Made by a program: the position numbers and the translations under genes. Shown here piece by piece: positions 1 to 9,476 of a stretch of 64,000 nt of DNA. This DNA comes from Paraburkholderia agricolaris. Lineage in GTDB: Bacteria > Pseudomonadota > Gammaproteobacteria > Burkholderiales > Burkholderiaceae. Numbering within the stretch: the first letter of the stretch is position 1; each line of letters begins with the position of its first letter. The stretch lies in contig NZ_QPER01000001.1 of NCBI RefSeq assembly GCF_009455635.1, forward strand, positions 1,178,001 through 1,242,000. Direction: 5' to 3'. The notes beneath the pieces are model-generated. The model did no database searches. It was not told the origin of the DNA and saw nothing but the letters and a program-made list of their open reading frames with translations.

Positions 1-1
1 C

Positions 2-1573
2 ATGCGCGACTTCGAACACGAGTTCAACGTCCGGCACATGATCAAGCTGGAGCAGAACTACCGCTCGCACGGCCATATCCTCGACGCGGCCAATCAGTTG
101 ATCGCCAATAACTCCCGGCGTCTGGGCAAGAATCTGCGTACCGACGCGGGGCACGGCGAACCGGTGCGTGTCTACGAATCCGCCACCGACACGCAGGAAG
201 CCGGCTGGATCGTCGAGGAAATCAAGGCGCTGATCAGCACCGGCACCTCGCGCAGCGAAATCGCCATCCTGTATCGCAGCAACGCGCAGTCGCGCACGAT
301 CGAACACACGCTGGTCAATGCGGGCATCGCGTACCGGGTGTACGGCGGTCTGCGCTTTTTCGAGCGCCAGGAAGTCAAGCACGCGCTAGCCTATCTGCGC
401 CTGATCGACAATCCGAACGACGACACCGCGTTTGCCCGTGTCGTCAATTTCCCCACGCGCGGTATCGGCGCGCGCTCGATCGAGCAGCTTGCCGACGCGG
501 CGCGTCTGTACAACTGCTCGATGGCCGCGGCGATTCCGTATGTCGCGGGTAAGGCAGGGTCGAGCCTCGCGAGTTTCGCGAACCTGGTCGGCAAGATGCG
601 CGCGGAAACGCAGCAGATGAGCCTGCCGGAAACGGTCGAATACGTGGTCCGCACGAGTGGTCTCACGGAGTTCTATCAGAACGAACGCGAAGGCCAGGAC
701 CGGCTGGAGAACTTGCAGGAACTGGTCAATGCGGCCGCTGCTTTCGTCAGCGAAGAAGGCTACGGCATGGATACGCCGGCGCGCTCGATTCCGCTGCGCC
801 CAGGCGCCACCGCGGCGCCCGAGTTGGCTGTCGCCACCGACGATCCGAATACCGTCGTGCTGGACGCACCCAGTATCGACGATCCGGCACAAAATCCGGA
901 CACGATGACGCCGCTCGCCGGTTTCCTGTCGCACGCATCGCTGGAAGCGGGCGACAACCAGGCGCAAGCCGGTCAGGAAGCCGTGCAGTTGATGACGGTG
1001 CATGCGGCCAAGGGTCTCGAGTTCACGGCGGTGTTCATCACCGGGCTCGAAGAAGGTCTGTTCCCGCATGAAAACAGCGCGATGGAGTCGGACGGTCTGG
1101 AAGAAGAGCGCCGTCTGATGTACGTGGCGATCACACGGGCCAAGGAGCGTTTGTATCTGTCGTTTGCGCAGAGCCGGATGCTGCACGGCCAGACGCGCTA
1201 CAACATCCGTTCGCGCTTCTTCGACGAACTGCCGCAGGAAACCCTCAAGTGGCTCACGCCGAAGGTCGAGGCGGGCGCGCGCTGGGGCGGCCGTTCGGAC
1301 AACGCCGGTTATGGCCGCGACTGGTTCGCGCGGCCGGGTTACACGGGGGCTTCATCGTCTACGCCGGCGCCGTTGCCGGCGTTCGCCAACGAACAGCGTG
1401 CGGCTGAAACGGGTTTTCGCGTCGGCCAGCAGGTATTCCACACCAAGTTCGGCGAAGGCACGATTACCGCGCTGGAAGGCGGCGGCACGGATGCCAAGGC
1501 CCAGGTCAAATTCAAGCGGCACGGCGAGAAGTGGCTGGCGCTCGCGGTCGCTAAACTGCAGGCGGTCGAATGA
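2..1573 (+). CDS. uvrD: ATP-dependent DNA helicase UvrD, C-terminal part (5' end outside window)
   Basis: This is the last 523 residues of a UvrD/Rep superfamily 1A helicase, which unwinds DNA in nucleotide excision and mismatch repair. Family members are roughly 700-800 residues long, so the Walker A and B part lies left of the window and the first ATG here is internal. Visible are the LEQNYRSHG motif near the start, the AILYRSNAQSR segment, motif V (MTVHAAKGLEF), the LEEGLFPHE segment, and motif VI (YVAITRAKERLYLS). A C-terminal Tudor-like tail (FRVGQQVFHTKFGEGTI) is typical of true UvrD rather than Rep. The stop codon overlaps the ATG of the next gene by four bases (ATGA), so the two are probably translationally coupled. 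Confidence 0.95.
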   Translation: MRDFEHEFNVRHMIKLEQNYRSHGHILDAANQLIANNSRRLGKNLRTDAGHGEPVRVYESATDTQEAGWIVEEIKALISTGTSRSEIAILYRSNAQSRTIEHTLVNAGIAYRVYGGLRFFERQEVKHALAYLRLIDNPNDDTAFARVVNFPTRGIGARSIEQLADAARLYNCSMAAAIPYVAGKAGSSLASFANLVGKMRAETQQMSLPETVEYVVRTSGLTEFYQNEREGQDRLENLQELVNAAAAFVSEEGYGMDTPARSIPLRPGATAAPELAVATDDPNTVVLDAPSIDDPAQNPDTMTPLAGFLSHASLEAGDNQAQAGQEAVQLMTVHAAKGLEFTAVFITGLEEGLFPHENSAMESDGLEEERRLMYVAITRAKERLYLSFAQSRMLHGQTRYNIRSRFFDELPQETLKWLTPKVEAGARWGGRSDNAGYGRDWFARPGYTGASSSTPAPLPAFANEQRAAETGFRVGQQVFHTKFGEGTITALEGGGTDAKAQVKFKRHGEKWLALAVAKLQAVE

Positions 1574-2376
1574 GCGCGGGTGGCATCGATCCAGGCCGCG
1601 GCGGCGCACCAGTCTCGCATCGTCCGCTGGGCATTCTGGCGGCCTTGCCGCAGGAACTCGGCGATCTGATCGAAGCGATGCGCGCCGAATCCGGCGTACG
1701 CACCATCACGCACGGCCAGCGTGACTATCACCTCGGTACGGTGCATGGCGCGCCTTGCGTCGTGACATTGGCGCGCGTCGGCAAGGTTGCGGCGTCGGCT
1801 ACCGTCAGCGCGTTGATCCACGCGTTCGATGTCGAAGCGGTGGTGTTTACGGGTGTCGCCGGCGGCGTGGGCGCTGAGGTGCGGGTTGGCGATATTGTCG
1901 TCGCCAATGCGCTGATGCAGCACGATCTCGACGCGTCGCCGTTGTTCCCTCGCTTTGAAGTGCCGCTGCTCGGCGTGTCGCGCTTCACAGCCGATGCAGC
2001 GCTTGCCGATCAACTGGCTGCGGCATGCGAGCGCTTTGTCGTCGAAGAAGGTGCCGCGTCGGCTGCGCGTTTCGGCACACACGAACCGCGTGTGCACCGC
2101 GGCTTGATTATCAGCGGCGATCAATTCGTCGCGAGTGCGACGGGCGTCAAAGCTTTGCGCGACGCGCTGCCGGATGCGCTCGCGGTCGAGATGGAGGGCG
2201 CGGCGATCGCGCAGGTCTGCTACGAATACGGCGTGCCGTGTGCGGTGGTGCGCACCATCTCCGACACCGCCGACGATCATGCGCCGCAATCGTTCGTGTC
2301 GTTTCTCACCGAGATCGCCGGGACGTACTCGAACGCGATTCTGAAGCGGTTTCTGGAAGCGCGCGGGGTGGCGTGA
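1570..2376 (+). CDS. mtnN: 5'-methylthioadenosine/S-adenosylhomocysteine nucleosidase
   Basis: This enzyme hydrolyses the glycosidic bond of methylthioadenosine and S-adenosylhomocysteine, feeding methionine salvage and removing inhibitory SAH. The 268 residues open with about 18 disordered residues before the family start (LGILAALPQELGDLIEAM), whose Glu fits the catalytic acid of the family. VEMEGAAIAQVCYEYGVPC followed by RTISDTAD carries the substrate-binding Met-Glu and the catalytic Asp. The ATG overlaps the uvrD stop. Family proteins are about 230-250 residues, so a later start is possible, but none is better placed. The gene runs convergently toward prpE across a strong stem-loop. Confidence 0.9.
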   Translation: MSAGGIDPGRGGAPVSHRPLGILAALPQELGDLIEAMRAESGVRTITHGQRDYHLGTVHGAPCVVTLARVGKVAASATVSALIHAFDVEAVVFTGVAGGVGAEVRVGDIVVANALMQHDLDASPLFPRFEVPLLGVSRFTADAALADQLAAACERFVVEEGAASAARFGTHEPRVHRGLIISGDQFVASATGVKALRDALPDALAVEMEGAAIAQVCYEYGVPCAVVRTISDTADDHAPQSFVSFLTEIAGTYSNAILKRFLEARGVA

Positions 2377-2435
2377 GGTGCTCGCCGCCTGGGCGCGCAG
2401 CGTGTCGATCTGCCTGTGCCTCATAGTAGTCAATC

Positions 2436-2467
2436 GAACCAGCGGCGCACGAGTGCGTCGCTGGTTC
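2436..2467. terminator. stem-loop between convergent mtnN and prpE
   Basis: Arms GAACCAGCG (2436-2444) and CGCTGGTTC (2459-2467) are perfectly complementary, and the inner GCGCAC/GTGCGT extends the stem. It lies between the stops of two convergent genes. There is no T tract on either side, so it may be a bidirectional transcription barrier or mRNA 3'-end stabiliser rather than a classical intrinsic terminator. Confidence 0.5.
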
Positions 2468-2481
2468 ACGGCACGAACGGC

Positions 2482-4386
2482 CTAGTGTTTCGTTGAGTCT
2501 CCGAGAGCCTCGCGCACCTGCTGCAAAGCCGACGGATCCTCGATCGTCGGCAGATCGCCCGGCTCGCGTCCTTCCGCCAGCGCCGCAATCGCACGGCGTA
2601 GCAATTTGCCGGAGCGCGTCTTCGGCAGCATCGACACCACCACCACACGCGCCGGCCGTGCAATCGCGCCGAGATGGCGATCGACGGTTGCGGTGAGTTC
2701 GGCTTCCAGCTTCGTCCGCGCTTTGTCGTCCGCATAAGCTTGCGCGTCGCGCAGCACGACGAAGGCCATCGCCGCCTGACCTTTCAGCGCATCGTTCACG
2801 CCGACCACCGCCACTTCCGCGACCGCCGCGTGGCTCGACAACGCTTCCTCGATCTCGCGCGTGCCGAGCCGATGGCCGGCGACATTGATCACGTCGTCCG
2901 TGCGGCCGAGAATCGTGACGTAGCCGTCTTCGTCCTGAATACCCCAGTCGAAGGTCGAGTAGACCTGCTGGTTCGGCACGCTCGACCAGTACGTGCTGAT
3001 AAAGCGCTTGTCGTCGCCCCATACCGTGGACATGCAGCCCGGCGGCAGCGGGTAGCCCAGCGCGAGCACGCCTTTTTCGCCGGGCGGGCAGGGCTCGCCC
3101 GTCAGTTCGTTGCGCAAGGTCAGATCGAAGCCTGCCGACGGTACGCCCGGCGAGCCGAATTTGGTGGGCAAGGCTTCGACGCCGCGCGGAATCGCTAGCA
3201 TCGGCCAGCCGGTTTCGGTTTGCCAGTAGTTGTCGATCACGGGCTTGCCGAGCGCGCCGGCGATCCAGCTGGCGGTCGGTTCGTCGAGCGGTTCGCCGGC
3301 GAGGAACAGCGTGCGCAGGCTCGACAGGTCGGATTTTTTCAGCAGCGCCGGGTCCTGCTTTTTCAGCACGCGCAACGCGGTCGGCGCGGTGAACATCAGA
3401 TTGATTTTGTGCTGTTCGACGAGGCGCCACCAGATACCGCCATCCGGGCGAATCGGCGTGCCTTCGTACATCACGGTAGTGAGCCCCGCGATCAGCGGCG
3501 CATAGACGATGTAGCTGTGGCCGACCACCCAGCCCACGTCCGATGCGGTGAACATCGTGTCGCCGGGCTTGCCCTGAAAGATGTGTTCCATTGACGCCGC
3601 CAGCGCCACCGCATAGCCGCCGACGTCGCGCTGCACGCCCTTCGGCTTGCCCGTGGTGCCCGAGGTGTACAGCACATACGACGGCTCGTTCGATTCGAGC
3701 CATTCGCACGGCACATGCGCATTGAAGAACTGTTCGCGCAGCGGCTCGTAGGCGACGAGGTAGCTTGCGTTCAGGCGCTCCGGCGCGAGCTGGCGATCGA
3801 TCAACAATACGTGCGGAGTCTTGTGGGCCGCGCGCGCGAGCGCTTCGTCCACCAGAGGCGTGTAGTCGATCACCTTGCCGCCACGCGCACCGGCGTCGGC
3901 GGTGACGATCAGCACAGGTTTCGCGTCGTCGATGCGAGCCGCCAGGTTGGGGGCCGCGAAGCCGCCGAACACCACCGAGTGAATCGCACCGAGCCGCGCG
4001 CATGCGAGCATCGCGAACAGCGCTTCGGGGATCATTGGCAAATAGAGCAGCACGACGTCGCCGCGCTTCACGCCCAACGAGCGCATCACCGCGGCCATGC
4101 GGTTGATTTCGGCGTGCAGCTCGGCGTAGGTATAACGCCGCTCGATACCGGTTTCCGTCGACACGTACACCAGCGCGTTTTGCTGCGCCCGTTCAGCCAG
4201 ATGCCGATCCACCGCGTTGTGGCACAGGTTCGTGCGGCCGCCGACGAACCAGCGCGCGAACGGCGGATTCGAGTGATCGAGCACGGTATCGAACGGGGTT
4301 TGCCAATGAATCCGCTGCGCCTGCTCACGCCAGAACGCTTCGGGTTGTTCGATCGAACGACGGTGGAAGTCGCGGTAGGTAGTCAT
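2482..4386 (-). CDS. prpE: propionate-CoA ligase (propionyl-CoA synthetase)
   Basis: This AMP-forming acyl-CoA synthetase activates propionate (and less well acetate) to the CoA ester for the methylcitrate cycle. The 634 residues match PrpE length. The P-loop YTSGTTGKPKGVQRDVGGY (around residue 240) has the PrpE-type QRDVGGYA continuation rather than the acetyl-CoA synthetase form. The YWQTETGWP motif, the WGIQDEDGYVTILGRTDDVINVAGHRLG hinge region and the C-terminal SGKLLRR lysine that is acetylated in the family are all present. AAGGA lies about 8 bases before the ATG. It stands alone, not beside prpB/prpC, so propionate-specific regulation is not evident here. Confidence 0.88.
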   Translation of the reverse strand: MTTYRDFHRRSIEQPEAFWREQAQRIHWQTPFDTVLDHSNPPFARWFVGGRTNLCHNAVDRHLAERAQQNALVYVSTETGIERRYTYAELHAEINRMAAVMRSLGVKRGDVVLLYLPMIPEALFAMLACARLGAIHSVVFGGFAAPNLAARIDDAKPVLIVTADAGARGGKVIDYTPLVDEALARAAHKTPHVLLIDRQLAPERLNASYLVAYEPLREQFFNAHVPCEWLESNEPSYVLYTSGTTGKPKGVQRDVGGYAVALAASMEHIFQGKPGDTMFTASDVGWVVGHSYIVYAPLIAGLTTVMYEGTPIRPDGGIWWRLVEQHKINLMFTAPTALRVLKKQDPALLKKSDLSSLRTLFLAGEPLDEPTASWIAGALGKPVIDNYWQTETGWPMLAIPRGVEALPTKFGSPGVPSAGFDLTLRNELTGEPCPPGEKGVLALGYPLPPGCMSTVWGDDKRFISTYWSSVPNQQVYSTFDWGIQDEDGYVTILGRTDDVINVAGHRLGTREIEEALSSHAAVAEVAVVGVNDALKGQAAMAFVVLRDAQAYADDKARTKLEAELTATVDRHLGAIARPARVVVVSMLPKTRSGKLLRRAIAALAEGREPGDLPTIEDPSALQQVREALGDSTKH

Positions 4387-4524
4387 CGGCGGCGATCCTT
4401 CTGCTGCGTGAGTGAACGGATGGCGAGTCGTACGGCGCCTGGGCGCGGCGAGAGGGCGGCACGACTATCCGCACAAGGATAGTGCAGGCGTGGCGGTGCG
4501 GACAACGCGGGTTCACCATGAGCG

Positions 4525-4566
4525 GGGACAAGAAAAAAGGCGCCGCAGCGCCTTTTTTCTTGTCCC
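4525..4566 (-). terminator. perfect 19-bp intrinsic terminator after the fsr-like gene
   Basis: Arms 4525-4543 and 4548-4566 are perfectly complementary over 19 bp around a CGCA loop. The GC core is flanked by A6 and T6 runs, so it works as an intrinsic terminator in either direction. It sits 19 bases past the stop of the leftward exporter gene and upstream of prpE, insulating prpE from read-through. Confidence 0.9.
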
Positions 4567-4585
4567 TTCCGGACAGTCAAAGCCA

Positions 4586-5851
4586 TCACGCTTTCGCGCG
4601 CTTGCCTTCGACATCCGGCAGGAACACCGTCAGCATGCCGATCAGCGGCAGGAACGAGCAGACCTTATACACATAAGTGATGCTGGTCGCGTCGGCCAAC
4701 TGCCCGAGCACGGCGGCGCCGACGCCGCCCATGCCGAACGCGAAACCGAAGAAGAGGCCGGCGACCATCCCCACCTTGCCGGGGATCAGCTCCTGCGCAT
4801 AGACGAGGATCGCCGAGAACGCCGAGGCCAGCACGATACCGATGATCACCGTCAGCACGCCTGTCCAGAACAGGTTGGCGTAGGGCAGCAGCAGCGTGAA
4901 CGGCGCAACGCCGAGAATCGACACCCAGATCACGTACTTGCGGCCGATCCGGTCGCCGATCGGACCGCCGATCACCGTGCCCGCCGCGACCGCTGCGAGG
5001 AACACGAACAGGTGGACCTGCGCGGCCTGTACCGGCAGATGGAATTTGTCGATCAGATAGAACGTGAAATAACTGTTGATGCTGGCGAGGTAGAAGTACT
5101 TCGAGAACACCAGCAGCATCAGCACGGCCATCGCGAACATGACCTGGTTGCGCGATAGGGTCGCGTGACCGGCCTGGCTACGCGTCTTCTTCACTGCCGG
5201 ATGCTGCTTGTACCAGCGGCCGATCTGCGTGAGCACGACGATCGCAACCAGTGCCGCTACCGAAAACCACGCGATGCTGCGCTGGCCGTGCGGGATCACG
5301 ATCAACGCGGCGAGCAACGGCCCGAGCGACGAACCCGCATTGCCGCCTACCTGGAACAGCGATTGCGCGAGGCCGTGCTTGCCGCCCGACGCCAGACGTG
5401 CCACGCGCGACGATTCCGGATGGAACACCGACGAGCCGCAACCGACCAGCGCCGCCGCCACCAGCAGCACGCCGAAACTCGGCGCGACCGACATCAGCAG
5501 CAGGCCGGCGAGCGTGAAGCCCATGCCGACAGGCAGCGAATACGGCTTCGGATGCTTGTCGGTATAGCTGCCGACCAGCGGTTGCAGCAGCGACGCGGTG
5601 ATCTGATAGGTCAGCGTAATCAACCCGATCTGCCCGAACGACAGCGAGAAGTTGTCTTTCAGCATCGGGTAGATCGCCAGAATCAACGACTGGATCATGT
5701 CGTTGAGCAGATGCGAAAAGCTGATCGCGCCCAGAACGGAATAGACCGTGCGCTGGACTTTGGCGGCCGGCTGCGCGGCGGCGGGGTTGGCAGCACTGGC
5801 GGGAGACGCTGAGGCGCCGGCGAGGGCGCTTTTATCGAGGCTCGTTTCCAT
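4586..5851 (-). CDS. fsr: MFS exporter, fosmidomycin resistance (Fsr) family
   Basis: This is a 421-residue inner-membrane major facilitator with about 12 hydrophobic segments. The stretch SHLLNDMIQSLILAIYP near residue 45, GLITLTYQITASLLQPLVG, and GSSVFHPESSRVARLASGG near residue 140 are hallmarks of the Fsr branch. E. coli Fsr exports fosmidomycin, but the natural substrate in this host is unknown. The first 35 residues are Ala/Ser-rich and probably cytoplasmic. No strong ribosome binding site precedes the ATG. It is monocistronic, closed by the perfect hairpin at 4525-4566, and diverges from the chemoreceptor gene. Confidence 0.85.
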   Translation of the reverse strand: METSLDKSALAGASASPASAANPAAAQPAAKVQRTVYSVLGAISFSHLLNDMIQSLILAIYPMLKDNFSLSFGQIGLITLTYQITASLLQPLVGSYTDKHPKPYSLPVGMGFTLAGLLLMSVAPSFGVLLVAAALVGCGSSVFHPESSRVARLASGGKHGLAQSLFQVGGNAGSSLGPLLAALIVIPHGQRSIAWFSVAALVAIVVLTQIGRWYKQHPAVKKTRSQAGHATLSRNQVMFAMAVLMLLVFSKYFYLASINSYFTFYLIDKFHLPVQAAQVHLFVFLAAVAAGTVIGGPIGDRIGRKYVIWVSILGVAPFTLLLPYANLFWTGVLTVIIGIVLASAFSAILVYAQELIPGKVGMVAGLFFGFAFGMGGVGAAVLGQLADATSITYVYKVCSFLPLIGMLTVFLPDVEGKRAKA

Positions 5852-6398
5852 ACGCTAGATGAGAGAGAAGAAAGGGTGAAAGGTCATGATTTCGGGCTGC
5901 CGGCGTTCGGGCTTCCGCGTTCGGGCTTCCGATGCGTGGCCGTTCTTCCGGTTCGCTTGCCTGATAGACGGGGAAGCGAGCGGTGCGGCATTTCGACGCG
6001 ATATCCGGCTTTGTCAGCTATTTGTCGAAGTTTAATGTGGCTTCGAATAAATGTAAGGACAAGTTTTGTCGCGAATCGGACACTTATGGTTAGCACGGGT
6101 GCGATGGCTGCCTGGAAATCGGTCGTCTGGTGCACCGCAGCGGTGCTTTCGGCGAGTGTGTTGCCATTGCCACGCGTGATTGGCAAGCCCTCTGATAAAT
6201 GCGGTTTCGCGATTTTTGGCCATGTATAAACGGTCGCGGGCGCGAAGCTTACAAAGCGGCGCGTCGAGGACCGGGCATGACGATTGGCATGGCACGAGCG
6301 GCGTTAAAGATCGCGGACGTTTATGCCGTAGACCCGGAGAGATAAGCATTAATGCCGGAACCGACCTTTCCGGCAGTCGATACGCGGGGACGAGGAAT
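5852..6398. other. 547-bp divergent intergenic region
   Basis: This is the spacer between the leftward fsr-like gene and the rightward chemoreceptor. Short open frames occur, but none shows a ribosome binding site, conserved motif or family resemblance. The middle part (about 6020-6080) is clearly AT-richer than its surroundings, as expected for promoters. Apart from the sigma-28-like element at 6305-6332, nothing else is recognised. Confidence 0.5.
6305..6332 (+). promoter_or_regulatory. candidate sigma-28 (FliA) promoter of the chemoreceptor gene
   Basis: TAAAGATC (6305-6312) and GCCGTAGA (6325-6332) resemble the FliA consensus TAAAGTTT-N11-GCCGATAA, with a 12-base spacer and matches in TAAAG and GCCG. 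It lies 66 bases before the chemoreceptor ATG, a sensible distance, and chemoreceptors are usual FliA targets. It is a pattern match only. Confidence 0.35.
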
Positions 6399-8072
6399 AT
6401 GAAAGCAGTTTCGCTGGGTGGCCAGACGGGCGCGGGGTTCGTACCGGACGGGGAGGCGGCGGGCAAGCCGTCGCGCGGGCAGGGCGGCCGTTCGCGTGCC
6501 GTGCGGCTCAAGGGTTTGTCGGTGAAGGCGACGCTGCGGCTTGCATTTGCCGTGCTGCTGATCGGCACCCTCGCGATCGGTGTATTTTCGCTGACCCAGA
6601 TCAGCCGCCTGAACGCTTCCGCGCAATCGATCTACGACCAGGGCCACGTGGCAAGCCGCGCTGCCGAAGAGGCGCGCGGCCACATGCTGCGTGCGAGCCG
6701 CGCACAGAAGATGCTTCTCACGGCGACCACGGCCAAGGAGCGTGACGACCTCGGCGCCGACATCGACAAGGGCCTGAGCGGTCTCGGCACGGAACTCGGC
6801 ACGCTGCAACAGTACGTCGACACTTCCGATGCGAAGGCGGTCGATCAGCAGAAGAAATTTGCCGCGGCCGTTGCAGTGTGGAGTGGCCACTTGCGCGATT
6901 TCGTGAAGCTTGTGAAGGCGCAACCGCTCGATCTTTCGCAGATGAACTGGCAGGTCGGCACGCAGGACGTATCGCTGCTGGTCGAGACCGGCAAGCTCGA
7001 AAAACTCGTCGACGAACTCGTTGCAGAGCGCGGCACGGCTGCCAAGGCGACGATCGAGGCATCGGGTTTTATCTTCCATTCGTCGTTCGTGATGATCGCC
7101 GTGATGACGGTCGGCCTGATTGCCCTGGCGTTCGGCATTAGCGAATGGGTGGTGCGCCGGCTTGCCGGCCAGCTCGGCGGCGAGCCTGCCTACGCCAAGG
7201 AAATTGCGAGCCGGATTGCTGCGGGCGACTTATCGAATCAGATCGTGCTGGGCCGCAAGGACAAGTCGAGCATGCTATACGCGCTGCACGACATGCAAAG
7301 CGGCCTTGCGACGACGGTTTCCGACATCGCGTCGAGTGCCGACGCGATTGCGACGGCGTCGGGCGAAATCTCGATGGGCAATCTCGACTTGTCGCAGCGT
7401 ACGGAACAGCAGGCGATGGCGCTCGAGCGGACGGCGAGCAGCATGGAGCAGTTGACCTCGACGGTCAGACAGAACGCCGACAACGCGAAGCAGGCGAGCA
7501 CCTTGGCCAACAACGCGTCGGAGATTGCGGAGAAGGGTGGTGCCGTAGTAAGCCGCGTGGTGGCGACGATGAACGAGATCAACGACAGCGCGCGCAGCAT
7601 TGGCGACATCATTGGCGTAATCGAGGGAATTGCATTCCAGACGAACATCCTTGCGTTGAACGCCGCGGTAGAAGCTGCCCGAGCTGGCGAAGAAGGCCGC
7701 GGATTCTCGGTAGTCGCGGCCGAAGTGCGCAATCTCGCGCAGCGCAGCGCGGCTGCCGCGAAGGAGATCAAGGGGTTGATCAGTACGTCGGTGGAGCGGG
7801 TGAGCAATGGCTCGACGTTGGCGGAAGATGCTGGTCAGACGATGGACGAAGTGGTGAAGGCGGTGAAGCGCGTGACGGACATCATGGGCGAGATTTCGGC
7901 GGCGTCGTCCGAGCAAAGCGCGGGGATTGAGGAGATCAATCTGGCGGTAACGCAGATGGATTCCGGCACGCAGCAGAACGCTGCGCTGGTGGAGCAGGCG
8001 ACGGCGGCTGCCCGATCATTGGATGACCAGGCCCGCGGCCTGAAGCAGATGGTTGGAAAATTCAGGTTATAA
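6399..8072 (+). CDS. methyl-accepting chemotaxis protein
   Basis: This transmembrane chemoreceptor relays periplasmic ligand binding to CheA/CheW. The chosen ATG at 6399 follows a GAGGA ribosome site; an in-frame ATG 219 bases upstream has none. The 557 residues show a 45-residue cytoplasmic N-terminus, TM1 at about 46-66, a four-helix-bundle-type periplasmic domain (about 67-223), TM2 at about 224-252, a HAMP region and the cytoplasmic signalling domain. The invariant hairpin tip [20 protein letters not shown] and [18 protein letters not shown] are intact. Gln/Glu pairs in the flanking helices fit methylation sites. The ligand is unknown. There is no CheA-tethering pentapeptide at the C-terminus (it ends KFRL). 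Confidence 0.93.
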   Translation: MKAVSLGGQTGAGFVPDGEAAGKPSRGQGGRSRAVRLKGLSVKATLRLAFAVLLIGTLAIGVFSLTQISRLNASAQSIYDQGHVASRAAEEARGHMLRASRAQKMLLTATTAKERDDLGADIDKGLSGLGTELGTLQQYVDTSDAKAVDQQKKFAAAVAVWSGHLRDFVKLVKAQPLDLSQMNWQVGTQDVSLLVETGKLEKLVDELVAERGTAAKATIEASGFIFHSSFVMIAVMTVGLIALAFGISEWVVRRLAGQLGGEPAYAKEIASRIAAGDLSNQIVLGRKDKSSMLYALHDMQSGLATTVSDIASSADAIATASGEISMGNLDLSQRTEQQAMALERTASSMEQLTSTVRQNADNAKQASTLANNASEIAEKGGAVVSRVVATMNEINDSARSIGDIIGVIEGIAFQTNILALNAAVEAARAGEEGRGFSVVAAEVRNLAQRSAAAAKEIKGLISTSVERVSNGSTLAEDAGQTMDEVVKAVKRVTDIMGEISAASSEQSAGIEEINLAVTQMDSGTQQNAALVEQATAAARSLDDQARGLKQMVGKFRL

Positions 8073-8256
8073 ACCGACGAAGCCGCAACCAAAAACCCAG
8101 GACCGAACTACCGCATCGGCGCGCGCAGCGCCGCCGGAAGTATGACTGCCTTGTCACTGAGGCGGAATGTACGAGGCGACAGATTCCAGATGCACCACTA
8201 CCGTGGCTGCGCGGGGGACCCGCTTAAGAATTAGCGGTTTGAGCCGCTTTCTTTTG

Positions 8257-8291
8257 CCTACTTTTCTTTGCGGCCGGCAAAGAAAAGTAGG
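8257..8291. repeat. inverted repeat in the 8073-8401 spacer (probable dispersed intergenic element)
   Basis: CCTACTTTTCTTTGC (8257-8271) and its perfect complement (8277-8291) enclose a 5-base GC loop. They are followed by a GC-rich patch, GTGCCGCCCCGCACAGGGGC. The element sits in the 329-bp gap between the convergent chemoreceptor and efflux genes, where no gene is seen. The combination looks like a dispersed repeat I associate with Burkholderia intergenic regions, and it may also terminate transcription. No second copy was found in this window. Confidence 0.55.
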
Positions 8292-8401
8292 TGCCGCCCC
8301 GCACAGGGGCAACACTAATAGACCACTAAGAAAACAAGGAAAGGCCAACACCCTTCAAGCCCAGCGCAAAACAAGCGCCACCCAGGCAAAAAAAGGGCAC
8401 C

Positions 8402-9262
8402 TCAGCTAGGCTTAACAACCACAGTACAGGTAATACCAGCAGCAAGCACAACCCCATCGGGCACAGAATCAATCCTCACCCGCACGGGCACGCGCTGCGC
8501 CAACCGAACCCAGTTAAAAGTCGGATTCACATCAGCGAGCAGCTCCCGGCTTTCCGGATTATCGCGATCATAGATTCCTCGAGAGATGCTCTCGACATGT
8601 CCTTGCAGCGTCCCCCCACTCATAAGCCGAACTTCAGCCTTATCGCCGATGCGAACATGAGGCAGCTTGGTTTCCTCAAAGTACCCATAAACCCAGAACG
8701 AGTGACTATCGACGATCGCCAGTTTGGCGGCCCCAGCCGTGGCATAGTCACCGCGAAAGACGTTCAGATTAGTGACATACCCATCAACCGGCGACACCAC
8801 CCGAGTCCGCTCGAGATTCAACTTCGCGGCATCGAGCGCGGCCAAAGCCTGCTGATAGGAAGCCTCAGCAGCAGAAGCAGTGTGCGTAGCATTCTCGCGA
8901 CTCTCTTTGGACACAACCAAAGCATCCATATCCGCCCGCCGCTGCGCATCATCGCGCTTCATCTGCAACTCAGCCTTACGCGCAGCAACGGCAGCTTGCG
9001 CCTGCTCAACAGCAATCTGATAGTGCGAAGGATCGATCTGCATCAACAGATCGCCTTTCTTGACCAGTTGGTTATCCTTAACAGGCAAATCAACAACCGC
9101 GCCAGACACATCAGGCGCCACATTCACAATCTCAGCGCGCACGCGCCCATCGCGAGTCCACGGTTCATCCATGTAATGAACCCACAACACGCGCCCAATC
9201 AAAATCGCGACGATAAAAATAATGGCTGTCGCGACGAAGCCAACAATATTTCGGATGGTCAT
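8402..9262 (-). CDS. HlyD/AaeA-type membrane fusion protein of the efflux pump
   Basis: This periplasmic adaptor links an inner-membrane exporter to an outer-membrane channel. The start at 9262 (MTIRNIVGF) gives 286 residues: one N-terminal membrane anchor (about 5-27), the biotinyl-lipoyl half APDVSGAVVDLPVKDNQLVKKGDLL, an alpha-hairpin (about 80-150), the second lipoyl half RVVSPVDGYVTNLNVFRGDY and a beta barrel. An in-frame start 117 bases upstream would add a Cys-rich stretch overlapping the neighbour and is less likely. It is the last gene of the leftward operon OMF-FUSC-DUF1656-HlyD. The AaeA homology suggests export of aromatic carboxylic acids, but this is inference. Confidence 0.88.
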   Translation of the reverse strand: MTIRNIVGFVATAIIFIVAILIGRVLWVHYMDEPWTRDGRVRAEIVNVAPDVSGAVVDLPVKDNQLVKKGDLLMQIDPSHYQIAVEQAQAAVAARKAELQMKRDDAQRRADMDALVVSKESRENATHTASAAEASYQQALAALDAAKLNLERTRVVSPVDGYVTNLNVFRGDYATAGAAKLAIVDSHSFWVYGYFEETKLPHVRIGDKAEVRLMSGGTLQGHVESISRGIYDRDNPESRELLADVNPTFNWVRLAQRVPVRVRIDSVPDGVVLAAGITCTVVVKPS

Positions 9263-9275
9263 GTTTCGACTCTGA

Positions 9276-9476
9276 TCAACGATAAACGGCGAGACCCAGC
9301 ACGCCGCACACACACACGAGCAAGCTGGCCCGGAACAAGGACGGATGCCACACCACGCGATACAGGCCCGTATAGGCAATCACGCGGTCCAACACCCAGG
9401 TAAGCGCGGCGCCCGCGATGAACAGCAGCACGATGGCCGGCACGTACGCGTCGAATACGGCGATATCACGTGGCAT
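9276..9476 (-). CDS. DUF1656 (AaeX-like) small membrane protein
   Basis: This is a 66-residue protein starting MPRDIAVFDAYVPAIV, with two predicted membrane helices (about 8-30 and 45-64). The start at 9476 follows AAGGAG with 6 bases of spacing and overlaps the last 11 bases of the FUSC gene. DUF1656 proteins almost always sit between an AaeB-like and an AaeA-like gene, as here. Their molecular role is unknown. Confidence 0.88.
   Translation of the reverse strand: MPRDIAVFDAYVPAIVLLFIAGAALTWVLDRVIAYTGLYRVVWHPSLFRASLLVCVCGVLGLAVYR

Noticed and set aside
5876..6229. 117-codon frame in the fsr/chemoreceptor spacer
   Set aside because: No ribosome site, no motif, Arg/Ser/Cys mix as in random GC-rich DNA; treated as non-coding.
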